Shown here in pieces: positions 17,105-26,730 of a stretch of DNA of 64,000 bases. Below the pieces are notes generated by a model. The model did not search any database. It had not been told where the DNA came from and saw only the letters and a program-made list of their open reading frames with translations. The stretch comes from Anaerolineales bacterium (GTDB lineage Bacteria > Chloroflexota > Anaerolineae > 4572-78 > J111): assembly GCA_020634855.1 (NCBI GenBank), contig JACKAU010000014.1:136342-200341 (forward strand). Direction: 5' to 3'. Made by a program: the position numbers and the translations under genes. How positions within the stretch are numbered: position 1 is the stretch's first letter; every line of letters begins with the position of its first letter.

Positions 17105-19052
17105 AAACCGGACTAAACCAACCATCTCCCCCATTAAAGTATTACTCATTGAAGACAATCCAGGAGACGCCTATCTTATAAAATATTTATTAAAAGAATC
17201 ACTGACCGCCGATTTCCAAGTTAAAAATGCCGGGCATTTAGGCAAAGGTCTAGATATACTGGATCATGAAGATTTCGATGTAATCCTTCTGGATCTTCAA
17301 TTACCTGACAGCCACGGCATTGAAACTCTGGAAAAGGTTCAGCAGCACGTGCTGCACATCCCGATTGTACTGTTGACGGGACTGGATGATGAAGCCTTTG
17401 CCCTGGAAGCCGTACGCGAGGGCGCTCAAGATTACCTGGTCAAGGGCAAAATAGAGAGCGACTTATTGGTTCGGACCTTAAAATATGCTATTGAGCGCAA
17501 GCAGTCCGAACAGATGATCCGGCGTCGAAATCTGGAATTGGCGCTGTTAAATGAAGAACGACATCGATTAAGTACGGCCCTGGAGCAAACCGCAGAAAGC
17601 ATCATCATTACCGATGCCGAAAATATGATCGTGTATGTCAATCCGGCTTTTGAACGGGTAACCGGTTACAGCCACAGCGAAGTTATTGGCCTCTCCCCCG
17701 ATTTCCTCTGCAGCAAAAAACATGATATCGAGCGCTACCGTGCGCTGCAACTGGCTATTGCCGCCGGACGCGTATGGCATGGCCGGCTGACCGGCAAAAA
17801 GAAAGATAACTCGTTATATGTGTTCGAGTCGACCGTTACGCCGGTGCGTGATGACGATGGGATCATCGTGAATTATGTCAGCGTTCAGCGTGACGTGACG
17901 CGAGAGATGGCGCTGGAAGAGCAGTATCGTCAAGCCCAAAAAATGGAAGCTGTGGGCCAATTGGCGGCCGGTATTGCCCATGATTTTAACAATCTACTTA
18001 CCGTGATCAACGGTTTTGCCGCCCTGCTGCAAACCGAAATTGATGAGGATCACTCGGCTCAAGAATCGGTTGATCGAATCCTGCACGCCGGTCGCCGGGC
18101 AGCCGATCTGGTGAGCAAACTTTTGGCCTTTAGCCGTGAACAAGCCATCAAGCCTGAAGTCGTTGATTTGAACCACATTATCAGCGATATGACCAAAGTG
18201 CTGCACAGTATGGCCGGTGAACAAATAAATTTAGAGATCAATTTGGCCCCCAACCTGTGGCTAACTAGAACCGATCTGGCTCAAATTGAACAGGTTATCA
18301 TTAATTTGGTGGTCAATGCCAGAGATGCTATGCCCGACGGCGGACAGTTAAGGCTTGAAACCCACAATGTTGTATTAGGCGAAGATAACAACCTAGACGC
18401 TCTACCGGGCAAATACATCGAGCTATCGGTGAGCGATACCGGTTTTGGTATGTGCGATGAGATAAAGTGTCACATGTTTGAACCCTTCTTTACGACGAAA
18501 GAAGTCGGGCAGGGAACTGGTCTGGGGTTGGCCATCGTTTTCGGCATTGTCAAACAGAGCGACGGCCATATTCACGTTAGCAGCGAGCTTGGTCGGGGGA
18601 CAACGTTTAAGATTTATTTACCTTGGGTCAGCGACGCTTGTATCACTACCTGTTACAAAGAACCTACAGTAGCTGCATCGTGCGGTTTTGAGACAATTCT
18701 TTTTGTAGAAGATGATAAAGAAATGCGAGCCTTAATCAGATGGGTGTTACAAAAATATAACTACAATCTTATAGAGGCTGCTAACGGTGAGGAAGCCTTA
18801 ACGATCTACAATACCTATCCCGATCCAATTCACTTGTTACTAACCGATGTAGTTATGCCCGGAATGAGCGGTAAAGCGCTAACCGAGCAATTAAGAACTA
18901 AACGATCCGAACTAAAAGTAATCTATATGTCCGGTTACAGTAACGAAGCCATTAGCCATTATGGGGTTTCCGAAATCGACTTCGCCTTTTTACGCAAACC
19001 GTTCAGTCCGGTAGAGTTAGCCAATAAAATACGTTGCACTCTCGATAGTTGA
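17070..19052 (+). CDS. Hybrid histidine kinase: receiver-PAS-HisKA-HATPase-receiver
   Basis: About 660 residues from the ATG at 17070; an upstream ATG at 17034 is possible but lacks a ribosome site. Domains: receiver 1 (about 20-140, VLLIEDNPGDAYL, LLDLQLPD), PAS/PAC (about 170-290, ESIIITDAENMIVYVNPAF), HisKA with H304 (GIAHDFNNLLTVING), HATPase with GTGLGLAIVFGIV, and a C-terminal receiver (LFVEDDKEMRAL, LLTDVVMPGMSG, LRKPFS). The first receiver lets an upstream phosphate source act on the kinase. It sits between two other kinases in what looks like one transcript. Confidence 0.93.
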   Translation: MNINNFKNTLIRNRTKPTISPIKVLLIEDNPGDAYLIKYLLKESLTADFQVKNAGHLGKGLDILDHEDFDVILLDLQLPDSHGIETLEKVQQHVLHIPIVLLTGLDDEAFALEAVREGAQDYLVKGKIESDLLVRTLKYAIERKQSEQMIRRRNLELALLNEERHRLSTALEQTAESIIITDAENMIVYVNPAFERVTGYSHSEVIGLSPDFLCSKKHDIERYRALQLAIAAGRVWHGRLTGKKKDNSLYVFESTVTPVRDDDGIIVNYVSVQRDVTREMALEEQYRQAQKMEAVGQLAAGIAHDFNNLLTVINGFAALLQTEIDEDHSAQESVDRILHAGRRAADLVSKLLAFSREQAIKPEVVDLNHIISDMTKVLHSMAGEQINLEINLAPNLWLTRTDLAQIEQVIINLVVNARDAMPDGGQLRLETHNVVLGEDNNLDALPGKYIELSVSDTGFGMCDEIKCHMFEPFFTTKEVGQGTGLGLAIVFGIVKQSDGHIHVSSELGRGTTFKIYLPWVSDACITTCYKEPTVAASCGFETILFVEDDKEMRALIRWVLQKYNYNLIEAANGEEALTIYNTYPDPIHLLLTDVVMPGMSGKALTEQLRTKRSELKVIYMSGYSNEAISHYGVSEIDFAFLRKPFSPVELANKIRCTLDS

Positions 19053-19063
19053 GCGATCTGATT

Positions 19064-22000
19064 ATGGCTGAGCAATCGTCACTCCAATTAGAGCGAGAAA
19101 AACGTCTCCTGTCTGAAACCTTAATTGAGATCGCTTTGGCGCTCACATCCCACACTCGGCACAAGGATGTGCTGGATGAAATTCTAACGCAAGCCAAACG
19201 GCTTGTCCCCTATCAAACCGCGCACTTTCTGCTGCTAGAAGATGACTCGTTACGGATTGCTCACTGGCAGGGTTATGAGAATACCGGCAGCGAAAACCAC
19301 ATCTCTACCTTGGTGCAGCCGTTAACCAATTTCCCGTTTGACCAGCAAGTCATTCGGTCCAAAACGGCTCGGGTTCTGTCTGATACCCATCAGGAGCCAA
19401 ACTGGATAATCACCCCAGAGACAAGTTGGGTTCGATCACATTTGGTGCTACCCATCTATTTACATAATCAGGTACTGGGCATCTTACGACTGGACTCGAA
19501 CCTAGCCGGTCAATTTACCCTAAAAGATATCGAAAAACTCCAACCGTTAGCCAACATCGCGGCTATCGCCTTGAAGAATGCCCAATTATACGATCAGTTT
19601 CGGCGGGAATTGAAGGAGCGCCGTCGGACAGAAGCTGCTTTAAGAATAAGCGAGGAGTTTGGCCAGACGATTCTCAACTCGTTGTCAGCTCAAATTGCCG
19701 TGTTAAATCACAAAGGCGATATCATCCATGTTAACGATGCTTGGAGAGATTATGCCCGAAAAAATGGCGGCAACAAAACCACTCAGCAAGGACAAGGTCT
19801 AAATTATTTAGACGTCTGCCGGCTGGCGATGACGGCCGACTACCCAGAGGCCAAAGACGTTCTTGACGGGTTACAACAAATTCTGAGCGGCGCCGATCCT
19901 ATTTTTAATTACGAATATCAATGCGATTCACCCACCGAAAAAGAATGGTTTTTGCTGCGGGCTTTACCCCTAAAAAGCAAAGACGGGGGCCTAGTTGTGG
20001 CCCACATCGACTTTACCCAAATCAAACAACTTGAAAGCAATATTAAACATATTCACCAACTGGGCCAGGAATTAACCTTATTACGGGATAAGGAAACTAT
20101 TATCTGGCGGGTATTGGAAACGGCTAGCAACGTCTTGAAGGTTGACGCCATTGCCTGCGGGTTGATTGATCTGATGAAACAAGAGATCCGCTTTCCTTGC
20201 CGGTTGGTTGACGATCTGCCAGAGTCAATAAATTTAAGATTACCACTCCAAGAACAACGAAGTATCATCGCGGCTGTGGCCAGAACCGGGCGGTCCATCA
20301 ATATTGCCGATACCAACCAAGCGGCGCATTACACCCCCATCGGCTGGGCGGGGCGGTCAAAATTGTGTGTTCCCTTGAAAGTGGGCGAGCGGGTCATTGG
20401 TGTTTTGGATATAGAAAGCGCCAAACCCGGCTATTTTACCCCCGACAAAACCCAAATTGTTCAAATTTTGGCAGACCAAACTGCTGTAGCGCTGGAAAAT
20501 GCCCAGCTTCACCTCAACGCCCAACGCTACGTAAAAGAGTTAGGTGCGCTCTATCGGGCTGGCCAAACCATTACTTCCAATTTGGATTTGAGCCTGGTCC
20601 TCAACCAAATCATTGTCGAAGTGAACAATTTATTTGAAGCCAGAATGGCGTGCCTGCTACTGCTCGACTCCCTGGGGAACGATTTGATCTTCGCCGCCGT
20701 AGCCCCCACCCCGGCCGACACCCTGGTTGGTTCGCGAATTCCCCTGGCTGACGGCATTGCTAATTGGGTAATCAAAGAAAAAGAGCCGATTGTCGTTGAT
20801 GACGTCAGAAATGATCCGCGCTTCGATGGTTACTTAGACAGCATCACCGGCCTGACAACTCGCTCACTTCTTGCTACCCCCTTGACCGTCGAAGACAGTC
20901 CTATCGGTTTGATCCAGGTGATCAACAAGGCCGGCGGTGAGTTTAACCAGCAAGATTTAGAACTGCTGGAAGCCCTAACCAGTTCGGCAGTGATTGCCAT
21001 CGAAAATGCCCGATTGTTTGAACAGTCCGAATATCGCGCCAAACAGCTTTCAGTCCTACACGAGGTTGATCGCGCGATTACCGCCAATTTGCACATCAAC
21101 GAAGTCTACGACGCCTTTGCTCAAAATATTGCCCAGCTATTCCCTTATGACCGCCTATCGATTGCCCTGGTTGAAGAGGGTATCATTCGCATTACGCATG
21201 CCGTTGGCTATGCTAAGGATGAACTACCGGCCAATGTCACGTTATCGGTTCATAATTCGGCGATAGGTTGGGTCATATTACACCAAAAACCGCTGGTTCG
21301 AACCAACATAGCTGATGACCCCCATTTTACCACAGACCAAACGCTGCTGGCAGTGGGTCTCAAAGCGACGATGAGCATTCCCTTGCAAGTCAAAGGGCAA
21401 ACTATTGGAACCTGGAATTTATCCAGCAAATATAAAAATGCTTATCAACAAGACCACCTACCCATTGCTCAGTCGCTAGCCGATCAATTAGCCATCGCCA
21501 TAGAAAATGCCCGCTTATACCAAACGGAACGGGACCAGCATTTGCGGCTTCAGCATTCACAGGAACGGTTAGTGCAAGTCGAAAAAATGGCAGCTCTGGG
21601 ACGCTTGGTGGCTTCGATTGCCCACGAAATAAATAACCCGCTGCAATCGGTGCAAAGTTGTTTGACGTTGATGCGCGAGGACCTCGGCGACGTACTGCGT
21701 CAGAGGGAGTTGGAGGCAATTGCGGATATTGCCGAGGAAGAAATCGAACGGATCTCATCGCTGGTTGGCCGGCTACGCGAGTTCTACCGACCTGTTCCGC
21801 CAACTGAGAATGATGTACCTGAACCCTCGATTTCATTAGACGGCTTTTATCGGTTGGATCGGGACAACACCGGGCCGGTTGATATTCATACTATCCTGGA
21901 CGCCGTCCTAAAACTGGTCCACAAAAAATTAGAAGATCATAATTTGACCGTTTCCTGTGAATGGTGTACAGAGTTGTCTCCCATTCAAGCCAACCAGGAT

Positions 22001-22366
22001 TATCTGAAGCAAATATTCCTTAACTTGATTCTCAACAGTCTGGACGCTACACCACCTCATGGCGGCAGTCTGGTCATCCGTACCGGCCAGGACTGTATTG
22101 CGACGGAAAACGGGCAAACATTACCCGCGGTGCGGATTGAGTTTAGCGATACCGGCCACGGTATTACACCGGAAATCCAATCCCGATTGTTTGAACCTTT
22201 GTTTACCACAAAAGATCATGGCTCGGGCTTAGGCTTATTTACCACTTACAAAGTTATCAAAGCCCATAACGGTCAGATTACAGTCAACAGCAAAGTCGGC
22301 GACGGCACGACATTTACTATTTTACTCCCCTTTCATCTACCAACTCTTATGGATTTTGATAGCTGA
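19064..22366 (+). CDS. Large multi-GAF/PAS sensor histidine kinase
   Basis: About 1100 residues, soluble. In order: GAF1 (about 10-190), PAS (about 205-330, LNHKGDIIHVNDAW), GAF2 (about 345-490), GAF3 (about 500-655, LADGIANWVIKEKEPIVV), GAF4 (about 665-830), HisKA with H854 (SIAHEINNPLQSVQS) and HATPase (LNLILNSLDATP, DTGHGI, GLGLFTTYKVI). I chose ATG 19064; a TTG at 19049 overlapping the previous stop would add five residues. The four GAF domains could sense several small ligands or redox states. It is convergent with rplI. Confidence 0.92.
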   Translation: MAEQSSLQLEREKRLLSETLIEIALALTSHTRHKDVLDEILTQAKRLVPYQTAHFLLLEDDSLRIAHWQGYENTGSENHISTLVQPLTNFPFDQQVIRSKTARVLSDTHQEPNWIITPETSWVRSHLVLPIYLHNQVLGILRLDSNLAGQFTLKDIEKLQPLANIAAIALKNAQLYDQFRRELKERRRTEAALRISEEFGQTILNSLSAQIAVLNHKGDIIHVNDAWRDYARKNGGNKTTQQGQGLNYLDVCRLAMTADYPEAKDVLDGLQQILSGADPIFNYEYQCDSPTEKEWFLLRALPLKSKDGGLVVAHIDFTQIKQLESNIKHIHQLGQELTLLRDKETIIWRVLETASNVLKVDAIACGLIDLMKQEIRFPCRLVDDLPESINLRLPLQEQRSIIAAVARTGRSINIADTNQAAHYTPIGWAGRSKLCVPLKVGERVIGVLDIESAKPGYFTPDKTQIVQILADQTAVALENAQLHLNAQRYVKELGALYRAGQTITSNLDLSLVLNQIIVEVNNLFEARMACLLLLDSLGNDLIFAAVAPTPADTLVGSRIPLADGIANWVIKEKEPIVVDDVRNDPRFDGYLDSITGLTTRSLLATPLTVEDSPIGLIQVINKAGGEFNQQDLELLEALTSSAVIAIENARLFEQSEYRAKQLSVLHEVDRAITANLHINEVYDAFAQNIAQLFPYDRLSIALVEEGIIRITHAVGYAKDELPANVTLSVHNSAIGWVILHQKPLVRTNIADDPHFTTDQTLLAVGLKATMSIPLQVKGQTIGTWNLSSKYKNAYQQDHLPIAQSLADQLAIAIENARLYQTERDQHLRLQHSQERLVQVEKMAALGRLVASIAHEINNPLQSVQSCLTLMREDLGDVLRQRELEAIADIAEEEIERISSLVGRLREFYRPVPPTENDVPEPSISLDGFYRLDRDNTGPVDIHTILDAVLKLVHKKLEDHNLTVSCEWCTELSPIQANQDYLKQIFLNLILNSLDATPPHGGSLVIRTGQDCIATENGQTLPAVRIEFSDTGHGITPEIQSRLFEPLFTTKDHGSGLGLFTTYKVIKAHNGQITVNSKVGDGTTFTILLPFHLPTLMDFDS

Positions 22367-22378
22367 AGGTGGTTTAAC

Positions 22379-22458
22379 GGTGACGGTCACTTGGGCCTGC
22401 TAAACCGATCTTTTTGGGCTAACCCGATCTGATTTATTGACAATAAGTGACTGTCACC
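22379..22458. repeat. Inverted-repeat element, GGTGACNGTCACTT family (copy 1)
   Basis: GGTGACGGTCACTT (22379-22392) and AAGTGACTGTCACC (22445-22458) are complementary with one mismatch, 52 bases apart. Each end is itself nearly palindromic. A shorter copy is at 48555-48589. Confidence 0.75.
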
Positions 22459-22482
22459 TGATTTTTGTGTAAATCCTGTCCA

Positions 22483-22515
22483 ATAAAAAAGCCTGCATGG
22501 AAATATGCAGGCTTT
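22483..22515 (-). terminator. Terminator of rplI (usable in both directions)
   Basis: GCCTGCAT / ATGCAGGC stem with a 6-base loop. On the minus strand it is followed by TTTTTTATT, giving an intrinsic terminator 23 bases after the rplI stop. On the plus strand the stem is followed only by TTTCG. Confidence 0.85.
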
Positions 22516-22537
22516 CGTCATCAGACCGTCGATTGAT

Positions 22538-23161
22538 CTATTCTTCGACGGGTTCATCCTCTTCGAGAGTTTCATCTGCTTCAACTGTTTCAGCTTCAGC
22601 TTCCAATAACACTTCGGCTGCTGCTTCCTCCAAAACGGCATCGACTTCATCAGCTTCAATCCCGGCCGCTGCTGCTTCGGCTGCGCTCAGACGTTCTCGT
22701 TCCAGGATACCCCCCAGCGGTAAAACCTCAACCTGAATGGTGGTCGATAGATCGATCATCAATTTAACCGTAACATCTTGCAGCCCCAAGGTGCGGATCG
22801 GTTCGGCCAGCGCCACCTTTCGCTTATCGATTTCAATGCCGGTTTTCTCCAGGATGGCGTCCGCAATATCACTCGATGTTACGGAACCATAGAGTTTGCC
22901 GGTTTCACCTGCCCGACGTTCAAACATCAACTGTATATCCGAAATTTGATTAGAGATGGCTTGCGCGTCTTCTCTTTCTTGGGCTCGAACTTTTTCAGCC
23001 GCTTTGCGAATGGTTTCCGCCTGCTTGAGCGCACCGGGTGTCGCTAAAATTGCCAAATTTTGCGGCAAAAGATAGTTACGGCCATACCCATTTTTAACTT
23101 CCTTTACATCGCCGGCATAGCCTAAGTTGTCGACGTCTTCTATCAATAATACCTTCATCAC
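22538..23161 (-). CDS. rplI: Ribosomal protein L9 with acidic C-terminal extension
   Basis: The first 150 residues are a normal L9: N-terminal rRNA-binding domain with MKVLLIEDVDNLG and GYGRNYLLP, a long connecting helix (about 45-75), and the C-terminal domain with GKLYGSVTSSDIA and a VTVKL strand. Residues 151-207 are an added tail with 22 Asp/Glu out of 57, rich in Ala. Typical L9 ends near residue 150. Two adjacent Mets start the protein; the second probably corresponds to the usual L9 start. It stands alone, without rpsF, ssb or rpsR beside it. Confidence 0.95.
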   Translation of the reverse strand: MMKVLLIEDVDNLGYAGDVKEVKNGYGRNYLLPQNLAILATPGALKQAETIRKAAEKVRAQEREDAQAISNQISDIQLMFERRAGETGKLYGSVTSSDIADAILEKTGIEIDKRKVALAEPIRTLGLQDVTVKLMIDLSTTIQVEVLPLGGILERERLSAAEAAAAGIEADEVDAVLEEAAAEVLLEAEAETVEADETLEEDEPVEE

Positions 23162-23379
23162 TTTTTCTCCGGTAAGTAAAAATCAATGCGAGATAACTTA
23201 TCAAGGCCGATAAAGCCTGATTTTCTCTAAAATACACAAAAATTAAGTATACTCCAAACCCAGGTGAAACACAAAAAAAGAGCCAAGTCATCATAACCTG
23301 GCACTTTTTACGCAAGTAAGACAAACTTAACGTTGTCCTACCAAAGCCTCTACGGGTTAAGAAGATACCGCAAAAGAAA

Positions 23380-24798
23380 CTAGAATAGTCTGGCCCCAAA
23401 TATATTGGCCGGCAGATGGAGACCGGACGCCTCGATTTGATCGATGAATTTGGGCCGAATGCCGGTTGCTTTGAGCCGACCCACAATAACGCCGTTTTCA
23501 ATACCTTGTTGCTCAAAGGCGAAGATATCAGACATAACGATGACATCGCCTTCCATGCCCTGCACCTCGGTGACATTGACGATTTTCCGACTCCCGTCAC
23601 GCATCCGAGATTGGTGGACGATCAGATCAACGGCTGAAGCGATCTGCTCACGAATGGCCCGAATGGGCAGATCCATACCGGCCATCAGACACATCGTTTC
23701 CAAACGAGACAGGGTATCACGCGGGCTGTTGGCGTGGGCGGTGGTCAAGCTGCCTTCGTGACCGGTGTTCATCGCCTGCAACATATCCAACGTTTCGCCG
23801 CTACGACACTCCCCAACCACAATCCGGTCGGGCCGCATCCGCAGGGTGTTGACCACCAAATCGCGAATAGTTACCTCACCTTTACCTTCGATGTTGGGCG
23901 GGCGCGACTCCAACGTGACGACGTGCTCCTGGCGTAACTGCAATTCTGCCGCGTTTTCGACTGTAATAATCCGCTCGTCGGTGGGGATGAATGAGGACAA
24001 AATATTGAGCAGCGTTGTTTTACCTGAACCGGTACCGCCTGAAACGACCACGTTCAATCGGGCGATAACACAAGCTTTCAGAAACTCGGCTACTTCGGCC
24101 GTAATCGAACCAAAGCGGACCAAATCGTCAATGGTCAACGGATCTTTTTCAAACTTGCGGATGGTCAAGGTGGGACCGTTGAGCGCCAGAGGAGGGATAA
24201 TCGCATTCACCCGCGAGCCATCGGGCAAACGAGCGTCAACCAGCGGCGAACTCTCGTCGATGCGCCGGCCCAGCGGCGACACAATCCGATCAATGACCTT
24301 CAGAACGTGCTCGTTACTCTCAAATTGAACGCGACTCGCTACAATTTTACCTTTTCGTTCAACAAACACCTTCTCCGGACCATTGACCATAATTTCACTA
24401 ATGGTTTCATCCGCCAGCAGCGGTTCCAGCGGGCCGAAACCCAGTATCTCGGCCACAATACTCTCAAACAACCGTTCTCGCTCGGTTCGGCTAAGGATCA
24501 GGTTCTCCTGAGTCAGGATTTGTTCAAACATATCTTGAATGGTACGTCGAACCTCATCTGTTTGAGATATATCCATTTGGGGATCGAGTTCAGAAATGAG
24601 CCGATCTTGAATACGCTCTTTTAACTCGCGGAATGCATCCCTTTGGGCATTGCGCGGCGCGCCGCGCACTTCTTTGCCGGTTCGGTTGGGGGTTCGAAAA
24701 TTTCTTTCCGGAAAACGGGGCTGCACCGGCGATTTACCGGGCGTGGCGTTGGAATCAGATTCACTCGTGTTCTTCTTGATCCGCTGCATCAAAGACAT
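23380..24798 (-). CDS. cpaF: CpaF/TadA-type pilus assembly ATPase
   Basis: 472-residue secretion ATPase (T2SS_E family) that powers Flp/Tad pili or similar machines. There is a disordered N-terminus of about 60 residues, a helical N-terminal domain, Walker A GGTGSGKTTLLN near residue 260, an Asp box (IITVENAAEL) and Walker B region (RMRPDRIVVGECRSGE), and the His-box stretch TGHEGSLTTAHAN. No tadB, tadC or pilin genes adjoin it; the only other Tad-related gene in the window is the TadZ/CpaE-like one at 56019. The gene is complete. Confidence 0.93.
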   Translation of the reverse strand: MSLMQRIKKNTSESDSNATPGKSPVQPRFPERNFRTPNRTGKEVRGAPRNAQRDAFRELKERIQDRLISELDPQMDISQTDEVRRTIQDMFEQILTQENLILSRTERERLFESIVAEILGFGPLEPLLADETISEIMVNGPEKVFVERKGKIVASRVQFESNEHVLKVIDRIVSPLGRRIDESSPLVDARLPDGSRVNAIIPPLALNGPTLTIRKFEKDPLTIDDLVRFGSITAEVAEFLKACVIARLNVVVSGGTGSGKTTLLNILSSFIPTDERIITVENAAELQLRQEHVVTLESRPPNIEGKGEVTIRDLVVNTLRMRPDRIVVGECRSGETLDMLQAMNTGHEGSLTTAHANSPRDTLSRLETMCLMAGMDLPIRAIREQIASAVDLIVHQSRMRDGSRKIVNVTEVQGMEGDVIVMSDIFAFEQQGIENGVIVGRLKATGIRPKFIDQIEASGLHLPANIFGARLF

Positions 24799-25029
24799 AT
24801 AAATCCCTCCTCAAGGTCCTTTATCTTTTTGATGAATTTGTCAGCTATACACTTACAAGCCTATATACCTAATAAACCGGTTCATACTGGGTCGGTGTAA
24901 ACCAGGTTGCGACGTGGGTTAACTTTTTAAGTTTACGGATTCTGGTTGAAAAAGGGGAATACCAAGTGAGGTATCTAAATCGGTTTATATATTATAATGG
25001 ATTTTTTCAAAAGTGGTAGTGTTAGAATC

Positions 25030-25067
25030 TTTTTTGGTGATGGCCCTTTCGGGCCGTCACCAAAAAC
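25030..25067 (-). terminator. Bidirectional-type terminator after the three-repeat exported protein
   Basis: Arms TTTTTGGTGATGGCCC (25031-25046) and GGGCCGTCACCAAAAA (25051-25066) with a TTTC loop and one mismatch. On the minus strand it lies six bases beyond the stop codon at 25073 and ends in TTTTT. Confidence 0.88.
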
Positions 25068-25072
25068 CCATC

Positions 25073-26212
25073 TTAATTCTGATAGACGCTTAACACATCG
25101 CCGGCCACGTTAACGGCGACGCTTAATTCCACCCCCTGATCAGGCAACAACTCGACCGTGCCGGTAGTTGCGACATAGGGACGGCTAGCCGTGAAGCTAT
25201 AACTACCGGCCGGCAGATCGATGGTTAATTCATCGTTGTTGGGGATGGTATATTCCCGGCCGTCAATAGTGAAGGTTAACGCCTCACCCGCATAGTTCTT
25301 AACAAGCAAACCCGGCTCAACCGCAGCCGCGTCATTGACTACCGGCTCAGCGGGAGCGGCGTCTTCAGCCGGCGCCGGCGAGGAGGTGTCAACCGGGGCG
25401 GCCGGTTCGATCACGGCCGTAGCCTGAGCCGTTAAATCTTCTTGAGCCACCGTCATGGTAACGGGCAGTAGAAAGTCATACTTCTCACCCACATCATACT
25501 TTCGCTCCTCGCGAACGCCGGTGAAACTCAATCCGGTCACCTGCCCGGCGGCCACGTTAAGGGGGCCATTAAGGCTACCGCCCGGTACGCTGGCCGTGTA
25601 GGTATAATCGCCGGGAGCGACATCAATTTGCAACCGGCCAGAAATATCGCCGGCCGATGGCGCTACCTTGAACAGTTCACCGTTCAGGTCCACCGTCAAC
25701 TCATCACCGATATAGTTGATCCAGACAATACTCCCCTGGCCGGCCGCCGCAACCGCCGGCTGCCAAGTATCGACCGGCGGTGTGTCAGCCGCCGGTTCAA
25801 CGTTTGGATCGAAATCAAACACATCAACAATATCTTTAGGTTTAGCCAACAAGATGCCATCAGGACCAATCGCGGGAGCGGTTTGATCCAGCCGAGCAGC
25901 TTTAGCGATAAACCCTCCAGGTGATAGCGTAAACTCTCCGGCCTTACCGATAACACCGGGTACGTTGGCGGCAAACTTGTACTCGCCGGGATTCAGTTGC
26001 AGCGTGAGCCGACCGCCGTCAGGGACCGTATCTGTGCCAGGCACTGTGTAGGTCACATCATCAAGGTCGAGGAACAACTCCTGACCAATGTAGTTAATGA
26101 AAACAAAGTTATCTACCGACTCCTGGGCCTGGGTTTGAGACCCAAAAAACGCAAACATTAGCCCAACAGCGGCTAACACACCGAAAGCCATTGTAACCAT
26201 CTTTTTAAACAT
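25073..26212 (-). CDS. Exported protein with three beta-rich repeats
   Basis: 379 residues with a clear signal peptide (MVTMAFGVLAAVGLMFAFF, cleavage after about TQAQ-30). Three repeats start NFVFINYIGQEL (about 35), IVWINYIGDEL (about 165) and LLVKNYAGEAL (about 300). Each continues with a short strand pair and a closing block (NPGEYKFAANVPG, APGDYTYTASVPG, PAGSYSFTASRPY). A Pro/Ala/Glu-rich linker separates repeats 2 and 3. The repeats resemble PEGA- or DUF4397-like surface domains. Probably an extracellular or envelope-bound protein; function unknown. Confidence 0.85.
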   Translation of the reverse strand: MFKKMVTMAFGVLAAVGLMFAFFGSQTQAQESVDNFVFINYIGQELFLDLDDVTYTVPGTDTVPDGGRLTLQLNPGEYKFAANVPGVIGKAGEFTLSPGGFIAKAARLDQTAPAIGPDGILLAKPKDIVDVFDFDPNVEPAADTPPVDTWQPAVAAAGQGSIVWINYIGDELTVDLNGELFKVAPSAGDISGRLQIDVAPGDYTYTASVPGGSLNGPLNVAAGQVTGLSFTGVREERKYDVGEKYDFLLPVTMTVAQEDLTAQATAVIEPAAPVDTSSPAPAEDAAPAEPVVNDAAAVEPGLLVKNYAGEALTFTIDGREYTIPNNDELTIDLPAGSYSFTASRPYVATTGTVELLPDQGVELSVAVNVAGDVLSVYQN

Positions 26213-26284
26213 CGTCTCACCTCATGTGATGCAATAAAAATTTAAAATAACAATTCACAACAACTAATCATAATGGATTGAGCG

Positions 26285-26659
26285 CTAGCGGCTATACGGC
26301 TTACTCAAAAACCCGTTTTTGTGAAGCCAGTTTTCCAGGTCTCGATTGTTCGGTTCGGAGATCATCGGGCCGCGATCATAGCCTTTGATGGTATGTTCGG
26401 TTGGTCTGGGTAAAAAATCAGTGTGGGGGACATCTTCGCCGGGGTTGGTCAGGATTAGAGTGGGGACGCTGTAGCCGTTAGTCCACATTTTAAGCCGGGC
26501 AGCAACAGCCGGATCATCGTCGATACTGAGTTCGCGGTAGGGGATTTGATAACGCCTCAATAAATCACGGGCCAGAGCGACGCCGGGGCAGTAGGAGTTA
26601 CGCACGTACATGACGATATCTCGATTCAAGATGCTGCTCCTGAAGCTTGAATAATTCAC
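26285..26659 (-). CDS. Glutaredoxin-like protein with a single active-site Cys
   Basis: 124 residues. Thioredoxin fold: MYVRNSYCPGVALARDLL carries the motif CPGV in place of CPxC, and GYSVPTLIL holds the conserved cis-Pro. It then has an unusual C-terminal extension of about 50 residues (from DVPHTDF) ending SKPYSR. With one Cys it could act as a monothiol glutaredoxin or as a non-redox adaptor. The true start may be the internal Met of IVMYVRNS, since glutaredoxins usually begin a few residues before the first strand. Confidence 0.78.
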   Translation of the reverse strand: MNYSSFRSSILNRDIVMYVRNSYCPGVALARDLLRRYQIPYRELSIDDDPAVAARLKMWTNGYSVPTLILTNPGEDVPHTDFLPRPTEHTIKGYDRGPMISEPNNRDLENWLHKNGFLSKPYSR

Positions 26660-26730
26660 TCTAGATTATAGCACAGGCGCGTTAATTTTGAATTAGAAAT
26701 CGATCAAGCCAGCGTAGTTAAACGTGTGGC

